From: Rubrivivax sp.
GTDB lineage: Bacteria; Pseudomonadota; Gammaproteobacteria; Burkholderiales; Burkholderiaceae_C
DNA length: 64,000 nucleotides
Reading direction: 5' to 3'
Assembly: GCA_020852865.1 (NCBI GenBank)
Contig: JADYZZ010000032.1
Coordinates: forward strand, 62,001-126,000
This document shows positions 52,722-60,640 of the stretch, in pieces. Both the position numbers and the translations under genes were made by a program. The stretch's first letter is position 1; each line of letters begins with the position of its first letter. The notes under the pieces are model-generated. The model was given only the letters and a program-made list of their open reading frames with translations. It ran no database searches and was not told where the DNA came from.

Positions 52722-53927
52722 ATGAACACCTCCACCCTCGTCCTGAAGCTCTGAAACTACTGCAACGTGCTGCGCGACGACGGCATGAGCTATCGCGACT
52801 ACGTCGAGCAGCTCACCTGCCTGTTGTTCCTCAAGATGGCCGACGAGCGCAGCCGCCCGCCGTACCACCAGCCCAGCCCCATCCCCACCGCCTACGCCGG
52901 GCCCGCGCTGCGGGCCTTGGACGGCGATGCGCTGTTCGACCACTACCGCCACACGCTGGAAGAGCTGGGCAGGCAGCCGGGCACGCTGGCGCTGATCTTC
53001 GGCAAGGCGCAGAACAGGTTCCAGGACCCGGCCAAGCTGCGGCGCGTGATCGTCGACCTGATCGACGCCGAGGACTGGTCGGCGATGGGCGCCGACGTGA
53101 AGGGCGACGCCTACGAGGGCCTGCTGGAGCGCAATGCGCAGGACATCAAGAGCGGCGCCGGCCAGTACTTCACGGCGCGCGCGTTGATCCAGGCGATGGT
53201 TGACTGCATCGCGCCCGGACCCGGCGAGCTGATCTGCGACCCGGCCTGCGGCACCGGCGGCTTTCTCTTCGCCGCGCACCAGGTCCTCACGCAGCACAAC
53301 CCCAATCTCACGCGCGACGAGAAACGCCACCTGAAGGAAGGGGCCTTTCGCGGCTGGGAGCTGGTACAGGCCACCGCGCGCGTGTGCACGATGAACCTGA
53401 TGCTGCAGGGCATCGGCTCGGAGAAGAACGTTCCCGTGTAGGTGGCCGAAGCGCTGGCGGCCGACCCCGGCGAGCGCTTCGACGTGGTGCTGGCGAATCC
53501 GCGCTTCGGCATGAAGAGCAGCACGATGATCGTCGGCGAGGACGGCCGCACCACGACCGAGAAGGACATCGTCGAGCGCGACGACTTCTGGGCCACCACC
53601 AGCAACAAGCAGCTCAACGTCGTGCAGCACATCAAGACGCTGCTCAAGCCCCACGGCCGCGCCGCGGTGGTGGTGCCCGACAACGTGCTGTTCGAGGGCG
53701 GCGCCGGCGAGACCGTCCGCAGGAAGCTCGTGCACGAGTGCGACGTGCACACCCTGCTGCGCCTGCCCACGGGCCTGTTCTTCGCGCAGGGCGTCGAGGC
53801 CAACGTGATCTTCTTCGACAAGAAGCCGGCCGGCGAGATCGCGCAGGAGATCGTCGACGACCTGGAGTCGGCGCTGGAGCAGCTCAGGTTGATCGCAGGC
53901 GATCCGGCACGGCCAGCGGGCGGGTGA
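52722..53927 (+). pseudogene. hsdM: Decayed type I DNA methyltransferase (HsdM)
   Basis: One frame with two stops. MNTSTLVLKL is followed by TGA (52752-52754) where the family has W (LKLWNYCNVLRDDGMSYGDY...), then an HsdM-like body: EQLTCLLFLKMADERSRPPY, LERNAQDIKSGAGQYFTARALI, motif I DPACGTGGFLFAAHQ, and MNLMLQGIG. A TAG at 53439-53441 replaces a probable Q (VPVQVADALAADPGERFDVVL). The catalytic NPPF motif reads NPRF. After VIFFDKKPA the sequence jumps to GEIAQEIVDDLESALEQ, so the usual C-terminal part is largely deleted. It is clearly inactive. Confidence 0.85.
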
Positions 53928-53977
53928 TCGAGCCCTTGGGCAGGCAGCCGGCCGGGGCATGCCGGCGCCGGCCGCGC

Positions 53978-55066
53978 TCAGCTCGATTCGTCGTCGGCGG
54001 GCGCCTCTGCAGCCTCGTCGCTCATCCAGTCGTCGAGCAGCTTGTAGGCCACCGCCAGCACCACCGGCCCGACGAAGATGCCCACCAGGCCGAAGGCGAG
54101 CAGGCCGCCGACGACGCCGGCGAAGATCAGCAGCAGCGGCAGGTCGGCGCCCATCCTGATGAGCAGCGGCTTGAGCACGTTGTCGATCGTCGCCGCCACG
54201 GCCGCGATGACGATGAGGAAGATCGCCCAGCCGCTGCGCCCCTCGTAGAAGGCCCAGCCGATCGCCGGCACGAGCACCGGCAGCGGCCCGACATGGGCGA
54301 TGCACAGCATGAACATCACGGCCGTCAGCAGGCCCGCGAACGGGATGCCGGCCAGCGCAAGGCCCAGGCCCGAGACCACCGCCTGCACGACGGCGGTGAC
54401 GCCCACGCCCAGCGCCACGCCGCGGATCGCGTCGCCGGCCAGCTGCACGGCGGCCTCGCCGCGTGCGGCGCCCAGCCGGCGCGCGAAGCGCCTGGCCATG
54501 TCGGCGGCCTGCTCGCCGCGCGCGTACAGCACGGCCGCGATCGCCACCGTGAGCAGGAACTGGAACAGCACGACGCCCAGGCTGCCGACTTCGCGCACGA
54601 ACCAGCGCGTGGCCTCGCCGGCATAGGGAGTCAGCCTGGGCAGCATCTCGTCGAGGCCGAGCGCACGCAGCTGCGCCCACAGCGCCTCGAGCGCGCCGCC
54701 GATCACCGGCAGCGTGCGCAGCCACGGCGGCGGCTGCTCGGCGGGGCGCCAGGCGGCGGCCAGGCGCGCCCAGTCCACCAGCCGGTCGGCATTGCCGACG
54801 ATGGTGACGATGGTCGCCGCCAGCGGCACCACGAACAGCAGCAGCAGCAGCAGCGTCATCAGCGCCACCGCCCAGAAGCGCCGGTTGCCGAACAGCCGCT
54901 CGGCGCGCCGCATCAGCGGCCACGAGGCCACCACCAGCATCGCCGCCCAGATCGTCGGGCCGAGGAAGGGGCGCAGCACCCACAGCGTGCCGGCCAGCAG
55001 CAGCCCGATCGTGAGCACGCCGAAGGTGATGCGCGCGAGGTCCCGCCCGCCGCCCGGCGCCGCCAT
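53978..55066 (-). CDS. AI-2E transporter family membrane protein
   Basis: 362 residues with about eight hydrophobic segments. Family hallmarks: FLGPTIWAAMLVVASWPLMRRAERLFG near the N-terminus, LFQFLLTVAIAAVLYARGE, AGIPFAGLLTAVMFMLCIAHVGPLPVLVPAIGWAFYEG, DNVLKPLLIRMGADLPLLLIFAGVVGGLLAFGLVGIFVGPVVLAVAYKLLDDW. The family (PerM/YdiK/TqsA) includes exporters and antiporters with varied substrates; the AI-2 name does not prove function. Acidic C-terminus. Confidence 0.88.
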   Translation of the reverse strand: MAAPGGGRDLARITFGVLTIGLLLAGTLWVLRPFLGPTIWAAMLVVASWPLMRRAERLFGNRRFWAVALMTLLLLLLFVVPLAATIVTIVGNADRLVDWARLAAAWRPAEQPPPWLRTLPVIGGALEALWAQLRALGLDEMLPRLTPYAGEATRWFVREVGSLGVVLFQFLLTVAIAAVLYARGEQAADMARRFARRLGAARGEAAVQLAGDAIRGVALGVGVTAVVQAVVSGLGLALAGIPFAGLLTAVMFMLCIAHVGPLPVLVPAIGWAFYEGRSGWAIFLIVIAAVAATIDNVLKPLLIRMGADLPLLLIFAGVVGGLLAFGLVGIFVGPVVLAVAYKLLDDWMSDEAAEAPADDESS

Positions 55067-55308
55067 CAGCGCACCGCCTCGCCGCGCCCGGGCACCGCCG
55101 CCCGGTGTGTCGCGCGGCGTGCCCGAGCCGGTGCGCCCGGAGCGCGACCCCGGCGCGGCCGCGCCGCAGGCGCCGCACGCGCACGATCGCGGCAGCGGAG
55201 CATCATCGGGCGCGGCGTCGACGGCACGCCTGCAAGCATAGCGGCTGCCGGGCAGCCCGGCGCCGCGGCCCGGCGCTGCAGCCCGGCACGCTTACCATCG
55301 GCGCCGTC

Positions 55309-56274
55309 ATGCCCGCCACGCTCGAAGGCCTGCTCGTCGTCGCGATCTCCTCGCGCGCGCTGTTCGACTTCGAGGAGGAGAACCGCCTGTTCGAGGCGGC
55401 CGACGATGCCGCCTACATGCAGCTGCAGCTCGCCCGGCTCGAGCAGCCGGCACGCCCGGGTGTGGCCTTCTCCCTCGTCAACAAGCTGCTCGCCTTCAAC
55501 GAGGCGGGCGCCGCGCCGCGCGTCGAGGTGGTGATCCTGTCGCGCAACGACCCGGTCTCGGGCATGCGGGTGTTCCGCAGCGCGCGCCGCTGCGGCCTGC
55601 CGCTGCAGCGCGGCGTGTTCACGCGCGGACGCAGCCCCTGGCGCTACCTGCGCCCGCTCGGCGCGCTGCTGTTCCTGAGCGCCAACGTCGACGACGTGCG
55701 CAGCGCGCTCGCCGCCGGCGTGCCCGCCGCGCGCGTCTACCCCGAGAGCACACACGCTTCGGCGGCCCACGCCGACGAGGTGCGCATCGCCTTCGACGGC
55801 GACGCCGTGCTCTTTTCCGACGAGGCCGAGCGCGTCTACCAGCGCGACGGCCTCGAGGCCTTCCAGAACCACGAGTCCGAACGCGCCGCCACGCCGCTGG
55901 CGCCCGGGCCGTTCAAGCCGCTGCTCGCGGCACTGCACCGGCTGCAGCAGGAGCCGGCCGGCGCGATGCGGCTGCGCACCGCGCTCGTCACCGCCCGCAG
56001 CGCGCCGGCCCACGAGCGCGCGATCCGCACGCTGATGGACTGGCGCATCGAAGTCGACGAGGCCATGTTCCTCGGCGGCCTGCCCAAGGGGCCGTTCCTC
56101 GGCGCGTTCGAGCCCGACTTCTTCTTCGACGACCAGACCGGCCATGTCGAGAACGCCGGCGCGCATGTGCCCGCAGGGCATGTGGCGGCGGGGGTGGCGA
56201 ACGAGGCCGACGGCGATCCGGCGGGTGCCGCGGACCGAGTCCCTGCTACCGTCCCTTGCCCTGCCCGCCCTTGA
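55309..56274 (+). CDS. 5'-nucleotidase (cytosolic 5'-nucleotidase I type)
   Basis: 321 residues. The family pattern is visible in AISSRALFDFEEENRLFEA, EVVILSRNDPVSGMRVFRSARRCGLPLQRGVFTRGRSPWRYLRPLGALLFLSANVDDVRSALAAG, AFDGDAVLFSDEAERVYQRDGLEAF, MFLGGLPKGPFLGAFEPDFFFDDQ. These enzymes hydrolyse nucleoside monophosphates. The 3' end overlaps the 3' end of the M16 peptidase gene on the other strand by 29 bp (56246-56274). The last 35 residues are low-complexity. Confidence 0.85.
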   Translation: MPATLEGLLVVAISSRALFDFEEENRLFEAADDAAYMQLQLARLEQPARPGVAFSLVNKLLAFNEAGAAPRVEVVILSRNDPVSGMRVFRSARRCGLPLQRGVFTRGRSPWRYLRPLGALLFLSANVDDVRSALAAGVPAARVYPESTHASAAHADEVRIAFDGDAVLFSDEAERVYQRDGLEAFQNHESERAATPLAPGPFKPLLAALHRLQQEPAGAMRLRTALVTARSAPAHERAIRTLMDWRIEVDEAMFLGGLPKGPFLGAFEPDFFFDDQTGHVENAGAHVPAGHVAAGVANEADGDPAGAADRVPATVPCPARP

Positions 56275-58996
56275 AGTCCCCGCCCCAGGCCACCGCCATG
56301 CGGTCGGGGTCGATGTAGCGCCGCCACGCCGTGTTGAGCTGCTCGAGCGTCACCGCGGCGAGGCGCTCGTCGACTTGCTGCGCGAACGCGAAGGTGCGCC
56401 CGAGGTAGAGGTCGTTCGCGGCCAGGCCGGCCATCGAAGCATCCTGCGCCCGTGCCAGCCGGCGGAACGAGAGCAGGCTGGCGCGCGCCTCGTCGAGCTC
56501 GGCCTGCGTGAATCCGTCCTTCACGCTGCGCGCCAGCTCCTCGCGCCAGGCGGTCTCGACGCGCGCGCGGTTGCCCGGCGCGAAGATCGCGCTCGACACC
56601 CAGCGCGAATTGGGCTCGAAGCTGCTCCACTCGATGGATGAGCGCACGTCGTAGCTCAGGCCCTCGGTCTCGCGGATGCGCTTCCACAGCCGCGAGCTGC
56701 CGCCGGCGCCGAACATATGGTTGGCCAGCATCATCGCGGCGAAGTCGGGGTGGGTGTCGTTGAGCGGCAGCGCGAGCGCGGCCTGCATGTTGGCGTTCTG
56801 CTTGTCCGGGGTTTCGATCAGCACGCGCATCGGCGTGGTGGACACGAGCGGCCGCGGCACGCGCGCGAAGGGCATCGCGCCTGCGGCCGGCGCATGCCAC
56901 TCGCCCAGCGCGCCAGCGAGCGCCGCATGAACGGCCGCGGGGTCGAGGTCGCCGACCGCGGCGAACTCCGCGCTCGCCGCGCTCAGCAGCCGGCGCTGCA
57001 GCGCGCGCACCTGTTCGACGGTGACCGCCTTGACGTCGGCCTCGGCCTCTTCGAAGGTGGACGCGTAGCGCAGGTCGCCGCGCGGGTAGGGGTTGCCGTG
57101 GCGGTCGATCGCGTTGGCCACCAGCGCACCCGGCTCGCGCGAGCGCTCGGCCAGCGCGGCCAGCCACCGGCGCCGCGTCTCCTCGAGCGCCTCGGGCGGG
57201 AAGGCCGGCTCGCGCAGCAGCCGGCCGACCAGCGTCACGACCTCGGGCAGATGTTCGCGCACGGTGTCGATGGCGACGCTCAGCGTCTGCCCGCGCACGG
57301 TGAAGCCGACCTGCGCGCGCAGCCGGTCGAAGAGGTCGGCGATCTGCTGGCGCGTCAGACCCGCGCCGCCCTTGTCGAACAGCGTGCCCATCATGCCGGC
57401 GGCCGTCTCCTGCCCGAACAGCGTCTTGTCGTCGCCGAAGTGCAGCAGCAGCCGGGCCTGTACCGCGCGGCCGCGCGTGCCCTTGGGCAGCAGCAGCACC
57501 TTGGCGCCGCTGGCCAGCGCGCTGCGCCGGCTGCGCCGCTCGAGGTTGGCCGGCGTGGCGTCGAAGGCCTCGGCCAGGGCGACGTCCGGGTCGCCCTTGT
57601 AGTCCTTCACGAGCGCGGCGAGGTCGACGTTGGCCGGCGCCGGCGCGCGCCGCGGCTGCGCGTCGGGGCGGAACAGCGCCACCGTGCGGTTGTCGGGCAC
57701 GAGGTAGCCTGCGGCCACACGCTGCAGGTCGGCCAGCGTGAGTCGGCGCACCTGGTCACGGGCGAGGAAATACATCCGCCAGTCGCCGAGCGCGATCGCT
57801 TCGCTGAGCGCCACGCCGATCGCCTCGGGGTCGCTGAAGCCCTTTTCCCAGTCGTTGAGCCATTGCCGGCGCGCACGCTCGAACTCCCCGGCCGTGATCG
57901 GCTCGCTCGCCAGGCCGTCGAGCACGCGCAGGGCCTCGGCGCGCGCCTTGTCCAGGTCCTGGTCGGGCGCGAGCTGCGCGCCCACCAGCAGCACGCCCGG
58001 CTCGGCCAGCGCGAGCGTGAAGCCGAAGGCCGATGCCGCCAGGCGCGGCTCGACCAGGCGCTTGTGCAGGCGCCCGCCGGGCGTGTCGCCGAGCAGCTGC
58101 GCCACCAGCGCGGCCGCGGCGAAGTCGGGGTGCGCTCCCGGCGGCACGTGATAGCCGATGTACATCATCGGCGCGGCGCCGACGCGGCGCACCGTCACTT
58201 CGCGCGGGCCGTCCTGCGCCGGGTCGAGCGTGTAGGTCGGCGCGAGGGCGCGCGCCGGCCGCGCGATCGGGCCGAAGGCCGCGGCGATGCGCGCGAGCAC
58301 GGCCTGCGTGTCGAAGCGGCCCGAGACGATCAGCGTGGCGTTGTCGGGCTGGTAGTACCTGCGATAGAAGGCCTGCAGGTGCGCGATGTCGACATGCTCG
58401 ACGTCCGAGCGCGCGCCGATCGTGCTGCGGCCATAGGCCTGCCAGTCGTACATCACCGCCAGCACGCGTTCGAACAGCACGCGGCCGGGGCGGTTCTCGC
58501 CCATCTCCATCTCGTTGCGCACGACGGTCATCTCGCTGGCCAGGTCCTCCTTGGCGATCGTGCTGTTGACGAGCGCGTCGGCCAGCCAGCCGAGGTACCA
58601 GTTCAGGTTGTCCTCGCTGGCGGTGAAGCTGGCGAAGTAGTTGGTGCGGTCGAACCAGGTCGAGCCGTTGGCGCGCAGGCCGCGGCGGGTGAACTCGGAC
58701 CAGACGTTGCGCGTCGTCGGCGTGCCCTTGAACATCATGTGCTCGAGCAGGTGCGCCATGCCGGTCTCGCCGTAGTCCTCCTGGCGCGAGCCGGCATGGA
58801 TCGTCAGGTTCACCGTCGTGCTGGGCTTGCTCGCGTCGGGCACGAGCAGCACCTGCAGGCCGTTGCCGAGCCGGTACTCGGCGATCCCTTCGACGGTGGT
58901 GACGGCCGCGGGCAGCGCCGGCGGCGCCGGCTGCGCGCGCAGCGGCCCTGCGAGCAGCGCCAAGGACACGAAGGCAAGGAACAGCGGTTTGCGCAT
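56246..58996 (-). CDS. M16 family metallopeptidase (two-domain, pitrilysin-like)
   Basis: 916 residues from the ATG at 58996, with a signal peptide (MRKPLFLAFVSLALLAGPLRA). The zinc motif HxxEH is present as HLLEHMMFKG, with the distal acidic block ASEMTVVRNEMEMGENRP. Two M16 catalytic-like halves are seen, the second inactive (HFGDDKTLFGQETAAGMMGTLFDKGGAGLTRQQ). Such proteins degrade peptides in the periplasm. The frame continues upstream, but the signal peptide marks the start. Confidence 0.9.
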   Translation of the reverse strand: MRKPLFLAFVSLALLAGPLRAQPAPPALPAAVTTVEGIAEYRLGNGLQVLLVPDASKPSTTVNLTIHAGSRQEDYGETGMAHLLEHMMFKGTPTTRNVWSEFTRRGLRANGSTWFDRTNYFASFTASEDNLNWYLGWLADALVNSTIAKEDLASEMTVVRNEMEMGENRPGRVLFERVLAVMYDWQAYGRSTIGARSDVEHVDIAHLQAFYRRYYQPDNATLIVSGRFDTQAVLARIAAAFGPIARPARALAPTYTLDPAQDGPREVTVRRVGAAPMMYIGYHVPPGAHPDFAAAALVAQLLGDTPGGRLHKRLVEPRLAASAFGFTLALAEPGVLLVGAQLAPDQDLDKARAEALRVLDGLASEPITAGEFERARRQWLNDWEKGFSDPEAIGVALSEAIALGDWRMYFLARDQVRRLTLADLQRVAAGYLVPDNRTVALFRPDAQPRRAPAPANVDLAALVKDYKGDPDVALAEAFDATPANLERRSRRSALASGAKVLLLPKGTRGRAVQARLLLHFGDDKTLFGQETAAGMMGTLFDKGGAGLTRQQIADLFDRLRAQVGFTVRGQTLSVAIDTVREHLPEVVTLVGRLLREPAFPPEALEETRRRWLAALAERSREPGALVANAIDRHGNPYPRGDLRYASTFEEAEADVKAVTVEQVRALQRRLLSAASAEFAAVGDLDPAAVHAALAGALGEWHAPAAGAMPFARVPRPLVSTTPMRVLIETPDKQNANMQAALALPLNDTHPDFAAMMLANHMFGAGGSSRLWKRIRETEGLSYDVRSSIEWSSFEPNSRWVSSAIFAPGNRARVETAWREELARSVKDGFTQAELDEARASLLSFRRLARAQDASMAGLAANDLYLGRTFAFAQQVDERLAAVTLEQLNTAWRRYIDPDRMAVAWGGDFKGGQGKGR

Positions 58997-59241
58997 GGAA
59001 GGCCCGCGGCTGCGAAAGGCTGCAGAGTGTAGCGACGGTACCTCGCGCGGCCTGTGCCGTACGTGCTGCCGCTGACTCTGCCGCTGCCGCAGCGGGCGTC
59101 GCGTCCGTGCGCTCCGGTCTTGCGCGCGCTCAACGCGCCCGCGCGTCGAGCGCGTAGCGTTTTCGACAGCAAGGCTCGTCATACCCGCAACCTGCCCGAG
59201 GATGGCGAGATCGGCAAGGCAGGCGGGATACGGAGGACGAT

Positions 59242-59670
59242 ATGTTCACGCGTTGCCTCAGCGGGATCGCAGGTCTGAGCCTGATGGCCGCCGCCTCGGT
59301 ATGCACGGCCCAGGTCGACAGTGCCGACCTCGGGCGCCTCGAGTACGAAGGCAACTGCGCCAGTTGCCACGGCGTCGGCGGCAAGGGCGACGGGCCGATG
59401 AAGGCGAGCCTGCTCAAGGCGCCGAGCGACCTGACCACCCTCAGCAAGCGCAACGGCGGCGCATTCCCGAACCAGCTGGTCTGGGAGATCATCGACGGGC
59501 GCACGTCCAAGTCGATCGCGGCGCACGGCACGCGCGAGATGCCGGTCTGGGGCTCGGTGTTCCGGGCCCAGGCCCTGCGCTACCCCGGCATGGCCGCGCA
59601 ACCCGAGTGATACGTGCGCGGGCGCATCGTCGCCCTGCTCGACTATCTGGCCCGCCTGCAGGAGAAGTGA
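59242..59670 (+). pseudogene. Class I c-type cytochrome with an in-frame stop near its C-terminus
   Basis: A 122-residue reading frame (59242-59610) with a signal peptide (MFTRCLSGIAGLSLMAAASVCTA), heme motif CASCH in YEGNCASCHGVGGKGDGPM, and the distal ligand in GTREMPVWGSVF. It then meets TGA at 59608-59610 after ...AAQPE. The same frame continues YVRGRIVALLDYLARLQEK to a TGA at 59668, giving the helix normally found at the end of such cytochromes. The stop therefore looks like a recent nonsense change (probably W to TGA), a sequencing error, or readthrough. The truncated product keeps heme-binding residues, so partial function is possible. Confidence 0.65.
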
Positions 59671-59768
59671 TCGAACGAGCGGTCGGCGCGGGCGACGGGC
59701 CCAAGCGGTCGCCCGCGCCGCACGTGGTCGCCCGCGCACACTTGCCGGTCGTGCCGGCCTCGTGGTCG

Positions 59769-60506
59769 TCAGTCCAGCGAGCCGTAGCGGCGCAGCGCCG
59801 CCAGGTCGAGCACGCGCACGCCGCCGTATTCCACGCGGATGAGGCCGGCGCGCTCGAGCGCGGCCAGCGCCTCGTTGACGCGCTGGCGCGACAGCCCGAC
59901 CAGGTAGCCGAGTTCCTGCTGCGTGATGCGCAGCAGTTCGCCGACGCCCGGGTACAGCAGCGGGTGGAACAGCGCCGCCAGGCTGCGCGCGACGCGCGCA
60001 TCGGGCTCGGTCATGCGGTCGATCTCGCGCGCGGCGATGAACTGGCCGAGCCGCTCGTTGAGCTGGTTCATCACGAAGCGGTTGAAGCCGATGCTGCGGT
60101 CGAGCAGCCAGTGGAAGGTGGCGGCCGTGATGCCCGCCACCAGGCTCCTGCGCAGCGCCTGGATGTTGTAGCGGTACGGCTCGCCCTTGAGCACCGTGCC
60201 CTCGCCGAACCAGCCGCCCGGCGGCAAGCCGGTGAAGGTGATCGGCATCGCGGCGGCGTCGTTGCTCATCTTCAGCAGGCCGTCGAGCACGCCGAACCAG
60301 TAGGTCACCGGGCGGCCGATGCGGCAGATGAGCTCGCCCGGCTGCACGGCGACGACGCGCAGGTCGGCCAGCACGCGTTCGCGCTCCTCGGGCGTAAGCG
60401 CAGCGAGCCAGGGAATGCCTTCGAGCTCGTCGGGCCGAGCCGCGCGCGAGCGCGACACCCGTACGCCCTGCGCACCGGCAGCCGATGGGAAGGCCAGCGT
60501 CGGCAT
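59769..60506 (-). CDS. Crp/Fnr family transcriptional regulator
   Basis: 245 residues. Cyclic-nucleotide-type beta barrel: RVVAVQPGELICRIGRPVTYWFGVLDGLLKMSND...PITFTGLPPGGWFGEGTVLKGEPYRYNIQALRRSLVAGI. Dimer helix then HTH: LLRITQQELGYLVGLSRQRVNEALAALERAGLIRVEYGGVRVLDLAALRRYG. No CxxC-type cysteines for an Fe-S cluster. It is divergent from the acyl-CoA ligase operon, and a dyad at 60539-60556 is located between them. Members of this group often control acyl-CoA or aromatic catabolic operons. Confidence 0.88.
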   Translation of the reverse strand: MPTLAFPSAAGAQGVRVSRSRAARPDELEGIPWLAALTPEERERVLADLRVVAVQPGELICRIGRPVTYWFGVLDGLLKMSNDAAAMPITFTGLPPGGWFGEGTVLKGEPYRYNIQALRRSLVAGITAATFHWLLDRSIGFNRFVMNQLNERLGQFIAAREIDRMTEPDARVARSLAALFHPLLYPGVGELLRITQQELGYLVGLSRQRVNEALAALERAGLIRVEYGGVRVLDLAALRRYGSLD

Positions 60507-60538
60507 CGGTAGAAGGCCTCTCAGTGACTACCCGGAGA

Positions 60539-60556
60539 TTGTCGTCACAACGACAA
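60539..60556. promoter_or_regulatory. Crp/Fnr-like dyad in the divergent promoter region
   Basis: TTGTCGT-CACA-ACGACAA is a perfect inverted repeat. Read as TGTCG-N6-CGACA it has the half-site spacing of CRP-family operators. It sits 33 bp upstream of the Crp/Fnr gene start and about 85 bp before the ligase gene. Confidence 0.6.
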
Positions 60557-60566
60557 CCCGACGTCA

Positions 60567-60588
60567 AAGCCGATCCCAGAATCGGCTT
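60567..60588 (+). promoter_or_regulatory. Hairpin in the leader of the acyl-CoA ligase operon
   Basis: AAGCCGAT-CCCAGA-ATCGGCTT is a perfect 8-bp stem with a 6-nt loop, 53 bp before the probable start at 60641. It may be a second operator or a leader RNA structure. Confidence 0.45.
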
Positions 60589-60640
60589 GTGTGAAGGCGA
60601 CGGCCTCGTCGGGGCCGCGCCTCGCCGCCCGGAGACCGTG

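Noticed and set aside
59608..59610. Possible TGA recoding as tryptophan (cytochrome c and the hsdM remnant both have TGA where W is likely)
   Set aside because: TGA is the normal stop of many intact genes here, and hsdM also carries a TAG, so simple nonsense changes are the better explanation.
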